Assembly (NCBI RefSeq): GCF_000835495.1
Contig: NW_015622541.1
Coordinates: 620,001-684,000, forward strand
Length of the DNA: 64,000 nucleotides
Source of the DNA: Cladophialophora immunda
Lineage: Eukaryota > Ascomycota > Eurotiomycetes > Chaetothyriales > Herpotrichiellaceae
Direction: 5' to 3'
Part shown: piece after piece, positions 44,486 through 56,749 of the stretch
Layout: the number at the start of each line of letters is the position of its first letter
How positions within the stretch are numbered: position 1 is the first letter of the stretch
Made by a program: the position numbers and the translations under genes
Notes under the pieces: model-generated
Told to the model about the DNA's origin: nothing
What the model saw: the letters and a program-made list of their open reading frames with translations, nothing else
Database searches by the model: none

Positions 44486-47400
44486 TGTGGAAGCGCAATC
44501 AACGAACGGAGGAAGATCGATCAACGGTGTTTGACGTCGTTGTATTGCTAGTCTAATGCCTGGAGGAGAGTGTGTTGTGCAATATATGTTAAAGTGCATA
44601 CTCAAGACAACGGAGGGATTTAGCTGGTTGGATCCTTAGGCCTTGGACTTGGCCAAAGTGTCGGTGCATCGTCTAAGCTTTTCGATCCCTTACTGCTTAG
44701 CAGATGATGGGTATGATTTCGGAAACATTTTATGAAATCTGGACTGGATCTACTATATGGCCACTCCTATCGATCATGGGATCCGTCAACTACAACCAGA
44801 GGGAACTAGAGTCTCAGGGGTACACAATCTCTCAATATAGAGGTAACCATATTCCTCGGAGAGACTCGCGTGGAGGGGAGATCGCTGCTGTACACGTGTG
44901 ACAAAGCAATAACCCGAACCTCGTCAGATTTCACTTACACTGGACTTGAATTTGATTACAGGCTGCAATGCCAGCGAACACCCTCCACATCGTTTACAGC
45001 ATTGTGGCCGGAGCTCGGACGGAGCTGGGACCTACGACCTGACGGGAAAGGGGCACCGAGCTCAGCCACGTGCAAATACGAGGTGGACTGAAAGACAAAT
45101 ACTTTCCACGCCAGTACTCGGACCATACACTCTTGGCGTATATGGCCTTCGGTAAAAATTTTGATTTTGCAGTATTTTCCGTGGAATATGCTTTACGCGG
45201 TCGCCAGATCCCCGCTGTAGAGAACGCCGCCAAACGGACCATGCCTCTCTCGATATTTCCGAACTTCAAGGCAAGTAGTATTCCCAGTGATACCTTAAGC
45301 GAATCATCTCATCACGCCCTACCCTTTTTCTGGCTCTGTTCTGCGGACGATGCAGCAGCAGTACGCTGTGTTGTCGTATTCGAGCTCGGATGCCGTGGTC
45401 AAAATACGTTGGAAGACAGATTCGTACGCTAGGATCCTGTCCAACCTTGGATCCACGCGCATTCGCTCCTGAATGAGTTTCCGTTGGGATATGGCTTCGA
45501 GCTTGAAGCTCATGAAGATTATGTTGTCTCTGTCGCACGCGAATTTCTTTGGGAATCTTGAGGACGGAAAGGACGAGGTGTAAAGTATGGGTCTTCGTGC
45601 AGAGCCCATGGTAGAGTAGAAGTGCCCCGATTGTGAGAGTATCGGGGGTTTGACTGTTCGTTGGGAGAAGGAACTGGAGGGAGGCGTAAGGAAAAGGTCT
45701 CCTCGGGTACCCTGGTGGCCCCAGGCAAAGCAATTATCTATGTAGCACTTGCTCGCTCTCAAAACAGAGCATATACAGCTGAAGTTTAGAAAGTCTAATC
45801 CGTTTACGGAATATTCTGATTTCTTCGCAGTAGATATTCGAGCCCGGAGAGCTTCAGTAACCTTTCTTGACCACGTCTCCACCTGTTTCGGATGAGTTCT
45901 ACAAACCGGACACGATATAGTGAGAAATACCTGCTGCCTTCTTAGTCATATATAGTACAATGAAAGCCGACGCGAATCTGGGCCTCCTAGAAAATACCCA
46001 TCTGCCCAATTTTTTGCTGTGCCTTGCAACTTCAAATCTTCACGGACTCATCCAGCAGAGGAAATTTCGACCCTACGATGGACTGTCGATGCGATACGAA
46101 TAAGCACGAGCGACACAAGGGGCTATCATTTTTAAGTGCAACTGACGGCTAGTCTGCGTCCCTTCTCTGCCAAGCGGGGTGTTTCAGCGGATGCTGATTC
46201 GAACAGGATCTTGGAAGCTTCTCGCCCAACGAACGACTCACGTGTTGGGCATAGGCCTTGTCGGTGGATGCCGCCTATATCGAACTCAGATTATGGACGA
46301 GAAAGGTAACCCCGATTTCCGCTATCCTCCTCGTTTTCAGGAATTTCTATTAACATCTACATATGGTTGAGGAAGTCCAGCAGGATCGCATCCTCTTCCA
46401 AGCCGCCACAACCCAAACGAGACCGTAATGTGACTATAGTTCTCCGCATCCAACAAAAGTATTCATTCAGGCCCTCCCAACGCCAGGATTCTCGAGGCGA
46501 ATACGTACAAAGAAAAGAATTCTGACGCTTCACAACACGAAATTCAGAGGTCGGCCTCGATACATTGCCACTTATGGGTCCTGAATATACAAGTGCGCGT
46601 CCTCAGTGGAGACAGAATTTATTATGCCAGAATTGCTAAAAGTAAAATAGCGTTTAGCTTATTGTTGCTAGTAGACTACTTCCAAGATCGTTTTTTCGCA
46701 TTCGCAGTGTTGTTCGAATAGGAGGGCCGGGGCACATCTCGATATAAAAGCAATATGGATTGGAAAGTCGCATAGAGGCGACGCCTCACTACCAGACATT
46801 TTGGGCAAGTCAGTCTGTCCTGACACTGGAGAAATAAATTATTCAATACTTTCTCTGTTGGGTCATTCCCAAGGTGTAAGACTTTCTGTTGATTTCCCCT
46901 TCTCCCCAAAGAGGTTGTTGTTCAGAAAGATGGAGAATAGCTATCAACCTAGGACATCAGAAACTCTTGCTGGCAATTTTGTTTACCCCTCTACTGTCGT
47001 CCACGAAATATTCCCCCATCTCTCTCCCCGGGAATCCCAGCACAAATTGCCTACCCATAGACTATTCTGCCGAAGAATCCATCCCTTGTTTCAGACCAAC
47101 TTTGAGCTTCATCATCCATCGTGATTGTGATGTCGAGGGTTAAAACAGATCAACCCTTTCAGATCAACTCTCTACAAGAGAGCAAATGTGGGAGATTTCG
47201 AACAAGAAGGCTACATCTTTGTAGCATGCATTAGGGAGTGAAACGCTCTTACCGTTGCAGAAAGGCATTCTCAATCAATTTGCAAGCAAAGCGGTATCGT
47301 ACAGATTTCCAAATGTACGAGAATTATACGTTGGCTGGTTTCGTAACCTTATTCTGATACGTTGCGAGAACTGGCCGCCTGCGAAGGCCTGGACCAGTTG

Positions 47401-48134
47401 TAAAACGGGATGAATACAATCGCCCCCACCAGCACCTGACTATGAAGGGCCATTTCAGAAAGCTTTTCTGTCGCAAGGGTCTTCAGCTTGGCGCGGAGAA
47501 GATGTCCGCAGATTGGGGGAAAGAGTATATGGGTGTGGCCAATCAAACGGTTGAAAGACGTAAGCAAAACTCAATGCATCAGCTGCGCCACCGCATATGC
47601 AGCAGCATATACGGTGCAACAGGGATGGTGTGGTTGGCATGGGATGTGAGCGGAAGCTAACTGAATGTGGATGCAGGTGTCCTTGATGCCAAAGTTCCTC
47701 GGCGAAATGGGGCTTTACCTGAAATGTCGCAGTGTCCGGCGGCATAGTACTGCGTCCGTGGATCCAAGGTTCGGACAACGCGGACTTGGATCAAGATCCT
47801 ATCCGACGGCCGGGGCGAGAATGCGGTGTTCACCCGCTTTCGCTTCACGTTATGGCGTTGATTCTCACTCGGGGCAGAGGTTCGACAACCCATGATTCCC
47901 GGAGGCCTAGAATACCACCCCATTCCTCTCGGTCTGCTGACTTTATCGAGCCGAATCCTGCTGTCTGACTCTACAGGGTTCAACAAAGTTTACTTTGCCA
48001 TGCTGGGATGATCCGTGAAAACGGGATTTTGTTGCTGGCAAAATATGATCCTATCCAAAGAGAGAGTGTGATCTTGTTGCCCTACTTCCGTACTTTCACA
48101 CCTCAATTCAATATTTCTGTTAGCCGTTATCATT
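44486..48134. other. 3.6 kb without a recognisable gene
   Basis: Many frames of 60-190 codons are present but none shows a domain, consistent splicing or a known motif. The longest is 45319-45882 on the minus strand (187 residues), with no recognised feature except SFKLEAISQRKLIQERMRVD and a Cys-rich end. It may be an unknown small gene or chance. Confidence 0.35.
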
Positions 48135-48685
48135 ATGCCCGAGTCAAGCTGCCTTTGCGGTTCTGTCCATATTTCTTTCCCCGACGAGACTATTTCAAGG
48201 GTAAGCTGATATCTCGTCCTCCAAACGTTTGAAATGCTAGCTAAATATGCCTCCAGTCGATATGTTCGTGTCTTGACGAACGAAAAATCACAGGCTCCCT
48301 TTTCGGGGCAGTCAATCTCATGGTCATGATTGATGCCCTTAAAATCACAAAAGGGGAGCTGAAGCCGTACTCGAAGATCGCCGACAGCGGAAATACCATT
48401 ATCAATTATTTCTGCTCAAACTGTGGCAGCACACTCTATCGGATTTCTACAGGGTTTCCTGGAGTGGCGATGATAAGAGCAGGTTGTATTGACAACTTGG
48501 ATGTTGCCAAGGCGAAGCCGACGGTGGAGTTGTGGACTCGTTCCCATGTCGGATGGGTGCCGTTTGTTCAAGAAACCGAGAAGATAGATGGGGGGATATA
48601 CACTGGTCTCGTAAGCATATACTCTGGGGAAGGGAAGGAGGGTGAAAAGGAGAATCATGTACCGTCTACTCTACTGACTGGTTAA
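48135..48685 (+). CDS. GFA/CENP-V-fold (Mss4-like) protein
   Basis: Two exons, 48135-48200 and 48257-48685, give 164 residues. Features of the GFA family: an N-terminal CLCGSVHI, a middle ICSCLDERKITGS, YSKIADSGNTIINYFCSNCG with the second zinc pair FCSNCGSTLYR, and the C-terminal KPTVELWTRSHVGWVPF. The family binds zinc and includes a bacterial enzyme assisting S-hydroxymethylglutathione formation; most fungal members have no assigned role. Odd point: the usual CxCxxCR triplet reads CSCLDER, so the third cysteine is Glu. One zinc site may be altered or lost. The 56-bp intron is canonical. No partner gene suggests a pathway. Confidence 0.8.
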
Positions 48686-49432
48686 TGGAAAGTCCTAGGA
48701 AAGCGCGTCTTTTCCTAAACTACATCTTCCTTGAAGCCTCCCGCATTTCCACAGATTGTGAGACTCCGGGATTCCAACACCTGAACCCAATGGCCACCAC
48801 TTTGGAAGCCTCTTTTCTCGTTTGTGTGTGAATTTTACAGATTTGACTCGGGAATCGATATATATACATGCTGATATCGAGAGCACTCCGAGCGTGTCAA
48901 GCAAAGTAGAATTCTTTCTCACTTCAGGGTGAGGTAGTCCGCATTTCCGCGATACGGGTGGACGAAAACAGATACGTGTTCACCTGGATAATAATAACAC
49001 ATTTGACTCAATCCAAAAGCCCACTTATTATTATATGCGTCCAGCTAACCCAGGGCTCCGGCTGCCTTACGAGTTTCCTGATCCCTCCACCCGCAGTGCC
49101 GATCAATGCCGCTCAGGATTTGGAGGTAAAAATTCCCTTTGAAGACGAAGATCCTGCAACGAGACGAGCGCGGCGACCACGAGCGTGATGACGATGACGA
49201 GCTCGAGGAAAGCCACGCTGAGAGAGCAGAGATGGCCGTATCAAAGGTCATGATGAGACTGAAGGTCGCCCGTTACTGGATCTTTGTCTTGACTCGAAAA
49301 GCATGCAGCAGAACGCAGAATCCCACTTATATTCCTTTTTTGTTTTGGTAACATGCTTGTAGTCGAACTCATTAGACATATAGTGCTGCCTGCCTACTTG
49401 ACCTGTTCTTCCGCTTTAAGAGATCTTGTTGC
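48686..49432. other. Intergenic, convergent ends
   Basis: Nothing recognised beyond short shadow frames. Confidence 0.4.
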
Positions 49433-50365
49433 TCAGGAGGGAGGTCCCTGCCACGGCGCTCTTGTCCAATCCTCAAAATCGTTGTCTTCACCATCATCAA
49501 GCCAATCGCCGAAATAGTCGTCCTCAAAGTCACCCTCACATCCACCCTCAAAGTCATCGAAGAAACTCTCCATAGCGTCCTGATCCCACACTTTCCTAAC
49601 ACTAGTTTGATCGTCCTGCCACGGGCCTAATGCTCTGTCCTTACCGAATGGCTGGTAATTTCCCATCTGCGACTCCAATACCCGTCGAATCGTTGCATCT
49701 GCTACCTTTTCTCTCCATGCAGTTGTAAGTTTGCCCCAGTATAGGTCTTCCAGGTGTGGTAGATATTGTACATCTCCAACACAATACGCTTTGATATCTT
49801 CCGCCAAGGGACGTGCATTGAACACTTCGTATGAGCCTCCCATCGTAGGATTGAATAGACGGTCACCCGTGGTCTTGGTGGATTTCCATTTTGTCTTGGT
49901 TAGAGAGTCACCGACAGCGTCAATTTCAATGCACCTGGCCAGGCCATTCAAAAGCCTCTTCGATCCATAGCGCCTTGATGCATTCTCCATGAGTTGGACA
50001 TCCTTGACTCCCTGCAACGCTATGTTGAAATGGTAGTGAAGAGCATCAGAGTCGTTGCGGACGTCGAAGAAGACTTTGGGGATATCTGTGGACTCGAGAA
50101 TATCTTTCAGAGTCTTGCCGCTCTTTCCCGGCGTGGTAAAGGCACAATGGCCTAACGTTTGAATGTCGATTAGGTAAATATTTTTCTGAGGCCCACTGCC
50201 TACCATAAGTGTGAGAATAGAAACAGTCCCTTCACGAGAGAGATTGGCCCCCTCAAGGTCGACATATAGCGACGGTCGACTAGATGACAACCGGTCAATG
50301 AGTTTCGAAATTGCCTCCGCGGAGTCAACGAAATTCGTGGGAATAACCGGCGGTCGTTGCGACAT
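49433..50365 (-). CDS. DEDDy 3'-5' exonuclease-like (RNase D/WRN-exo) protein
   Basis: Single exon, 310 residues. The exonuclease fold shows as Exo I YVDLEG (Asp36, Glu38), Exo II FFDVRNDSDALH (Asp101, Asp105) and Exo III AYCVGDVQYL with Tyr194-x3-Asp198, so the four metal-binding acids and the Tyr are kept. The last 40 residues are very acidic (FEGGCEGDFEDDYFGDW and following). Such proteins are common in filamentous fungi and act on RNA or DNA 3' ends; the true substrate here is unknown. No signal or membrane segment. Cytosol or nucleus is expected. Confidence 0.88.
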   Translation of the reverse strand: MSQRPPVIPTNFVDSAEAISKLIDRLSSSRPSLYVDLEGANLSREGTVSILTLMVGSGPQKNIYLIDIQTLGHCAFTTPGKSGKTLKDILESTDIPKVFFDVRNDSDALHYHFNIALQGVKDVQLMENASRRYGSKRLLNGLARCIEIDAVGDSLTKTKWKSTKTTGDRLFNPTMGGSYEVFNARPLAEDIKAYCVGDVQYLPHLEDLYWGKLTTAWREKVADATIRRVLESQMGNYQPFGKDRALGPWQDDQTSVRKVWDQDAMESFFDDFEGGCEGDFEDDYFGDWLDDGEDNDFEDWTRAPWQGPPS

Positions 50366-50965
50366 CTCAAGTGCTGAGGCGAGCGAGATGGTCTCTTGGA
50401 TTTATCCTGGGGGAATCAGTGCCCACAAGAGTATTTGTAGCTTGCCAGCAATTGAACACACAACTAAAGGCAGTAAATACGTAGGTCTCTGGATGAGAGG
50501 GGTAGGCGATCTGTGGCTTCTTGAAGTGTAGCTGTGACCCCGAGGAGCTACCTGAGGGGGGGGGGGTCTTTTAGTTTGCACATTACATCACTCTCCCGTA
50601 CACGTGGTCACTACCAACTTAGCTGTATCCCCCTCGCCCCTTATTCACTTAAGCTTAGTACTCCTACTGCTACTATCTAGAAACTTCAATCCTTACATCT
50701 ATATAGTAACTCATCTTGTAACTTATTCTACTCTACTCTACTACTAGAGGGTGTTAGAATTCCGTAGCTACTTTATCAGGAAACTTAGCCGTGTACTATA
50801 AGAAAAGCTATAGAATTCTAATATGTTGAGAAAGGCATTACCATGCAGGTGTGCCGTGTTTTTGAGATCTTCGATGCGTACGCGATTCGTCAGTATGCTC
50901 AGCCAAAGTACACTTTGAGGAGGATTTCACTGTGGACTGGACACGTGCTTGAAGCTGGCATCATG
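50366..50965. other. Intergenic with G run and AT-rich stem-loop
   Basis: An 11-base G run lies at 50556-50566. The following 290 bases are AT-rich and stop-laden. Arms at 50753-50769 and 50806-50822 can pair in 14 of 17 positions; the three mismatches are transitions. Likely an old element remnant. Confidence 0.4.
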
Positions 50966-51893
50966 CTAAAATCTAAACTGACTTGTTGAGCCTCCATCTA
51001 CCAAAATACCGACAGCATTAACGCCTTTGGCATCATCACTGCAGAGGAACAGCGCTGTATTCGCAACGTCATTGGGCTGTCCCAAGCGTCCAAAAGGGTG
51101 AGCGTTCTTGAGTCGTTCACGGAGGTTGGGATCCCCCACCATCCCAGCTATCATCTTGGTATCCATGACTAGAGGCACATGTCAATTTCAGAAGTTTTGT
51201 GCTCCGTCTTGGAGCAGAAATTACTCACAACCAGGCATGATACAGTTGCAGTGAATGAGATGCGGTGCGAAATCCATGGCGATTGCTCTTGTCATGCTGA
51301 GAACTGCCCCTTTGGAGGCAGCGTAGCAAGGTGTTCCCGTCAGCCCTGTTACGGCTAGAGCAGAAGCAATGTTCAAGATCCAGCCCCTATCTCTGTGTTG
51401 AATTTGTGATTGTTTCATCATCTGAATGCCGGCAAATTTGCTTCCAAGAAAGACACCCCGAGCATTGACCTGAAATGTCCGATCGAATCTCTCCTCCGTC
51501 GCTTGATAGATGGGGACCGGGTCGTATGCCTCGTCAGCGATACCGGCATTGTTGACCATACTGGAGACGTTAGACTTGCATTTAATTGAAACCTGGGGGT
51601 TTTGATCTTTACATGTCCAATCTGCCAAAAGTATCCACGCTTGACTGAATCAATGCTTGCACACTTGTCGAATCAGCTACATCCGTGATGACGAAGATGC
51701 TTTTGCCACCGTTCGCATTAATCACTTCATGTGTCGGCTTTTCATCTTTTGGTGCCAGTCGGCCCTCTGGTCTCAAGTCTGCGCACACGACGTGAGCACC
51801 GTTGGCAGCAAACGTTAAGGCAATGTTTCGACCCAAGCCTGAAGATGCGCCCGTCACAATGGCAACCCGACCTTGGAGTCGGGATAATGTCAT
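50966..51893 (-). CDS. Short-chain dehydrogenase/reductase (SDR)
   Basis: Three exons fit: 51893-51613, 51560-51229, 51168-50966, for 271 residues. Classical SDR motifs: TGASSGLG near residue 15 (cofactor Gly motif), ADLRPEG after beta-2, NNAGI, ILNIASALAV with the catalytic Ser, and YAASK with Tyr and Lys. The C-terminus has RLGQPNDVANTALFLCSDDA and GGSTSQFRF. The acidic Asp in ADLRP at the end of beta-2 suggests NAD(H) preference (rule of thumb). The gene is divergent from the amidohydrolase at 52392, about 500 bases away, which suggests joint control. A longer reading frame runs upstream to 52175, but ATG 51893 fits the family start. Confidence 0.92.
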
Positions 51894-52391
51894 GTTCGTA
51901 AGAATACTTTTCATGAGAATCCCATTCCATGTGAAGATACTGGATAATTGCTTCAGTGGACTTATGTTGTAGGTCTTGCCACAGGTTCGGCCAAGGACGG
52001 AATCAGGGCCCGCCAGCCTGACTTCGGATGCTGCTCCGAGGCACTTCGGCGGTGATAGTTCGTTGGATCCGGTTTCCAGCCAGACCAAAAGTCCACCCAG
52101 CAGATTGATGCTGGAAGCCATTCCTTGAATCGCGGAAGTGTAGTTCTTGCCGTCGCGGATCAGCATCCGCTTCACGAGGCCGTCGATGGTCGAAAAACCT
52201 TTGGGTGATGCGCTTCCAGGCCCTACGGGATCCCACGTCTCTAGATACTCTGCTTGCCCACGGGGAGATACCTAAGACAGACGCTGTATAAAACCAGTTT
52301 CGGCTTCGTAAAGATCTTGACCTGAGGACTCCCTCGTCCGCACCTCGCGCATAGCATCTACGGCAAGAATTTGACATTGAGCAAGGCTACA
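51894..52391. promoter_or_regulatory. Divergent region, SDR / amidohydrolase
   Basis: About 500 bases between two start codons. The minus-strand SDR frame stays open here to 52175 (LLGGLLVWLETGSNELSPPK), perhaps by chance or as a relic of a longer protein. Confidence 0.45.
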
Positions 52392-53390
52392 ATGGCGGTC
52401 AATCGAATCGACGTGCATCATCACTTTATTCCCGATTTCTGGCGCGAAGGTTAGTTCGAAGTTGCTGGCTCATGACCTCTGTGTTAATGGAAAATCACAG
52501 CCATGGATGCCAACGGTGGTGACCCTTCTGGGTGGCCAACGCCGAAGTGGACCCTTGAGCTGGATGGCAAATCCAACGCAAAATTTGGCATAACAACTTC
52601 CATTTTGTCAATCACAGCTCCTGGTGTCTGCGTGATACCAAGCCGCCGGGAACGTGCGGAGGTAGCGAGGAAGGTGAACGAATATGCTGCCAAGCTGCGT
52701 GATGAGCAACCTAAAAAGTACGGGTTCTTTGCAGTGTTGCCCAACCTTCTGGACAAAGAGGATGCACTCGAGGAGGTCAAATACTCTCTTGACGTGTTGA
52801 AGGCAGATGGTGTTGTTTTGTACACTCGGTATAGCACCGACCACCACTACCTTGGCCATCCAGATTTCAAGGACATTTGGGCTGAGCTAAATGAACGGGA
52901 GGCTGTGGTCTTTGTTCATCCAACTCATCCAATTTCGACTGGGCTCGTCAGTGGACTTCCCCAATCGGTCATGCAGTACCCATTGGAAACAACCGTCAGC
53001 GCTTTGGACATGATCATCAACAAAACTGTCCGCATCTACAGCAAGTGCAAAATCATCCTGGCCCACGGAGGTGGTGCTCTACCTTATATGATTCAACGGC
53101 CTGCCAGTGGTCTGCCCAAAACTCAAGAAGAGCATGACGAATTCATTGATGCCGCTCGCAGCTTCTACTACGACGTTGCACTTTGTGGTGGCCAGGCTCC
53201 CTTGTCCATTCTAGAGCAATTTGTGAAGCCTGGCCACCTTTTATTCGGCAGCGACGTCCCTTATGCCGACGACAACATTGTCACTTATCACGTTGACCGA
53301 TTTGATGCCTGGCCATTTCAAAATCCAAAGCTTGCCCGAGAGGTAAACCGAGAGAACGCGCTCAAATTATTCCCTAGACTCCAGGAGTGA
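52392..53390 (+). CDS. Amidohydrolase-2 family protein, probable metal-dependent decarboxylase or hydrolase
   Basis: Two exons, 52392-52449 and 52501-53390, give 315 residues. The metal-binding set of the ACMSD-type amidohydrolases is present: DVHHHFIP near the N-terminus (His9/His11), VFVHPTHP (His159), LAHGGG (His208) and FGSDVPYA (Asp271). The length and blocks suit fungal 6-methylsalicylate/orsellinate-type decarboxylases and related gamma-resorcylate decarboxylases, but some relatives are lactone or amide hydrolases. Cytosolic, no signal. Divergent from an SDR, and followed by an SMP-30 lactonase and a Zn2Cys6 regulator, so a small catabolic cluster for an aromatic or polyketide acid is plausible (inference). 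Confidence 0.9.
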
Positions 53391-54515
53391 GACCCTGGCA
53401 CTGACGAAAGGAAAGTGGACGTGGATTTCTGGTATTTTTGTGCAGCAAGCTTTTAATCATTCGTTATTCACTGTTGTCATCTGCGTCGCAAGGCGCAAAT
53501 GACCACGATGGAGCGGGTAATGAGAGTTTACAGCCTCTACAAGATGGTTGTTTCAGTACGACAGTGATTACCGCAGACGCTGAATGCGCTATCCATTACT
53601 GTTGGCCAGCGTCTAGAAAGTCTTTGTGGCTGTACAGGAATGACGGGAATGACACCATGACAGAGTTTCAGGCCAGTACAGGAGACACATCCCTCAATAC
53701 CTGAAATGACATACTTTTCTCTCTCCCTTGATCGACCCCTACCTGAGGCACCGATAGACCGAATAGGGCGGCCGACAGTTACTCCTTCATTTGCCTTGCA
53801 ATTTATGCGAAATATCTTGAGACAAAATTACCTGCGTGTCAATTTTCTTTATCACATCCATATTGCTGTTACCTTGTTCACGAGGCACAGGGCGTTCTGC
53901 GACGACCGAGGCCGAAAAGAGACAAATGTTATGAATCGCTCCACGCAGTGATGTCAGGAGGGAAGATGGTTTCTTGGCAAGTGGGTAGTATAGGAGAGGA
54001 GATGTCTTGGGCAACGACCGATACAAAGTGAGCTGATGTATTGGAGCGAAATGATCACAGAGCCGAACGTATGGGTATGATTGTGATCGAAGTTGACTAC
54101 GACATAGAGCTGCGGCGTAGGACCCGCACTATAAGGAATAGTTGATTGTGCTTAGTCGTGTTTGGTGTGCGGAAGCATACTGAACAGTTACGTGACATGA
54201 CCTCGTGCAAGGAAAGGCTGCCATCTTCGTCCTTCGGAGTAACACCTCTTTTTCCGGCCCCTGCCTGCGCCCACAAGGTCGCCTCGTATCACCCACCTGT
54301 TGTCTGTCCCGCCTCAACAGGACCGAACTCGCCTTGGGCCATGTACGACTTTGCCGACCGAGATGCAAAACACTCTTCTATATGGATGGACGAAAATAGT
54401 GGCTCAATGCTCGTTGGAGGAAGAATAAGAAGCAGAAATAGCGAATAATTGAATCTGAATGCACTCCCAGCGGCATGTCTCTCAGGAATAGAAGACTCTT
54501 TCATCTACAAGCCAA
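53391..54515. other. Intergenic, convergent ends
   Basis: 1.1 kb without a recognised gene or repeat. Confidence 0.4.
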
Positions 54516-55451
54516 CTAAGGAAGTCCTTTGCCTTTCCCAACTTCCACCCTGGCTGTAGTTATGGCCCCTCGGGTGGCTTTGTTCATCATCGCCTCGAAA
54601 ATAGACCCTTTGTCCCACGTGTTAGTGGCCATGAATAGGGTCTTGCCGTCATCGCCGCCAAGGGCACAGGCGATAGGCTCCCCGTCGGCCTTAATGTAAT
54701 GCGTAAACACGCCCTGCTTGTCTCGGCGTGCATAGACGTGGTGATCTATCAAGCTGAGCCAAAGCCCGTCCTCAGCATCTATGCACAACCCATCAATGGC
54801 ATTGACGCCAGGGGCGTCAGTGAGTTGATTCATATCCCACACCGTGGTTCCATTACTGAGTCGCCCTTCTGTGTCGATTTCAAATGTAATCAGGCGATGA
54901 CCGAACGATTCGGAAAGGTAGAAGATCCTCTCAGTGCTGTCGATGGCGCAACCGTTCGGAAAATGGAGGCCATCTGCTGCAACTCTGACATTTCCATCAG
55001 TTTCCACTACAAGGAGACGGCCAAGAGCGGCCTCTTCTCCATGCAGCACCCGGGCTCCTGTGTCGTCGATATACACGCGGCCGTGTCTGTCGATGACCAT
55101 GTCGCCGCAGTAGCCAGTCATGAACTCCGAGAGGTCCGCATACAATGTGCTCTGTCTCGTTCGAAGGTCAAACTTGTATAACTTCGCGTCGAACATCGAT
55201 GAATACACGAGCGTTCCGTCTGGGTGGAAACCTATCCCATTAGGTTGAGATTCGACCTCGAGGACGATCTCTTTTTGTCCGTTCTTCGCGTCAACGCAGT
55301 ATATTTTCTGACCAATCATGTCCGAAATGTAAAGTCTGCCATCACGATCATGATATCGAGGACTTTCGCCAAACAGTAAGCCACTAGCAAGAGGCTGATG
55401 AGAGATCTCGACGGCGTCTTTCAACAAATCTGACAATAAAACCATGGTCAC
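54516..55451 (-). CDS. SMP-30/gluconolactonase-like beta-propeller lactonase
   Basis: Single exon, 311 residues. Six-bladed-propeller hallmarks: FGESPRYHDRDGRLYISD near the start with metal ligand Glu29, GTLVYSSMFDAKLYKFD, HFPNGCAID with Asn166, and VNAIDGLCIDAEDGLW with Asp220 as the likely catalytic or metal-binding Asp. The family opens sugar lactones or other esters with a divalent metal. No signal peptide, so cytosolic. Position between a decarboxylase-like amidohydrolase and a Zn2Cys6 regulator suggests a lactone intermediate in the same route (inference). Confidence 0.9.
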   Translation of the reverse strand: MTMVLLSDLLKDAVEISHQPLASGLLFGESPRYHDRDGRLYISDMIGQKIYCVDAKNGQKEIVLEVESQPNGIGFHPDGTLVYSSMFDAKLYKFDLRTRQSTLYADLSEFMTGYCGDMVIDRHGRVYIDDTGARVLHGEEAALGRLLVVETDGNVRVAADGLHFPNGCAIDSTERIFYLSESFGHRLITFEIDTEGRLSNGTTVWDMNQLTDAPGVNAIDGLCIDAEDGLWLSLIDHHVYARRDKQGVFTHYIKADGEPIACALGGDDGKTLFMATNTWDKGSIFEAMMNKATRGAITTARVEVGKGKGLP

Positions 55452-56749
55452 TGAAGAGGCGAGAGCATGAGGATGCTTGCAGACCAGGCCGAACTCGACT
55501 CACCCATTCCGTACTTGAGAGTTTTCACTTCTCAACAAACTGATTTGAGGCTGACAATGAACCTCGGGAAGCATTCCGTCCACCAGGCCAGTTTCCCGGA
55601 ATGCGTTTTCTCCACAAGAACAGAATGCGAATCGTTCTTTCGGCATTGAATCCGTATGACCGGAGTACTGTAGGCTTGGCCTCAACAATTTGCTCCAGAC
55701 CCAATGCTTTTTGCTTCCGGATCATATAAGCCAAGTTAGACAATGTGATCAAGAGTTCCGGCTCAAGGAGCATGACCGGCTTTCGCCTCGCAATCCCAGT
55801 TGGAACAGTCAGAGGCCCCTCGTACAGCGTTGGACATGCCATTGCCCTGGAAATAATCCGGGCGTAGCGCACTTTCGTCTGCGATGATTTCAAGCTTTGA
55901 CGATATCGGGCCGATTTGCGCGAGACACCCTACTCGTGACTTCGATCTGTAGAATTATCAACAACGCTGGCATTGTCTCTGGATCATAAAATGCCGTCCT
56001 GATCTACAAAGCTGCTGGAAAACATATTTAACCTCTAATGAAGGTTGAAGGTTTCTGGAAGTAAGATATGCTGCCCTTTAGCTGAAGAAGCAGGACTCCC
56101 TTCCGACCAGCGACCGTGACTGGGTACTTGGTACCTGGCACGGCCTCGAACCTTGTGATTGCGGGCATGGTTGGCGTACCTTGCCGCTCAACATACAAGG
56201 GTACGTTCTGGACCATGACTCGAGCGGTGGCTATGAATCTAGCCTATAAGTGTTATACCATTTCACTGGCTATAACGCAGTAGGTGCATTCTTCAAAATT
56301 TGTTAATATCGAAGGGGCGGGTATAAAATACGATCAGTGTCTACATTAACAGAAAAATAACAGTAAATATTTTCGATAACGCCTTGTAGCTAGCTGTAGG
56401 ATTGCTACCCTGTTCGTCAGTGCCTGCCTGACAATGACTGGGCGTTGATCGCTATTGCTCAAGAGGTGAACATATTTCATGAATGAAGTAGTCAGGCTTG
56501 GCGCTGGGGGTTGATGTCCCTTTTTTGTGAAGAAGTCGCAGGTATGGGAGTGAGCTGTAGCTACACTTCGACTGTGCCGCGAGAAAGTTTACCACAACCA
56601 GTCTTTGACCCCAACTTGCTCTGGCCGGAGGCGGTAGATTTTAGAGCTCCAAAAAAGGCGCAGGGTAGGCCAAACATCCCGATAGATGTGTGGATCTGAA
56701 TAGCACTCGGTTCTTGGATCGGTTGAGCAAGTGGACACGTCGGAAAATG
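55452..56749. other. Intergenic with possible gene relics
   Basis: Minus-strand frames at 55525-55893 and 56028-56216 (the latter starting MVQNVPLYVERQGTPTMPAI) look protein-like but cannot be joined or named. A plus-strand phrase IINNAGIVSGS at about 55955-55988 resembles an SDR core but stands alone. Confidence 0.3.

Noticed and set aside
45319..45882. 187-residue minus-strand frame
   Set aside because: No motif, composition close to random, no neighbour support.
51894..52175. N-terminal extension of the SDR
   Set aside because: The frame is open, but the SDR fold begins just after ATG 51893 and the extension resembles nothing known.
55955..55988. SDR-like phrase IINNAGIVSGS on the plus strand
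   Set aside because: No flanking SDR motifs in any frame; too short to call a remnant with confidence.
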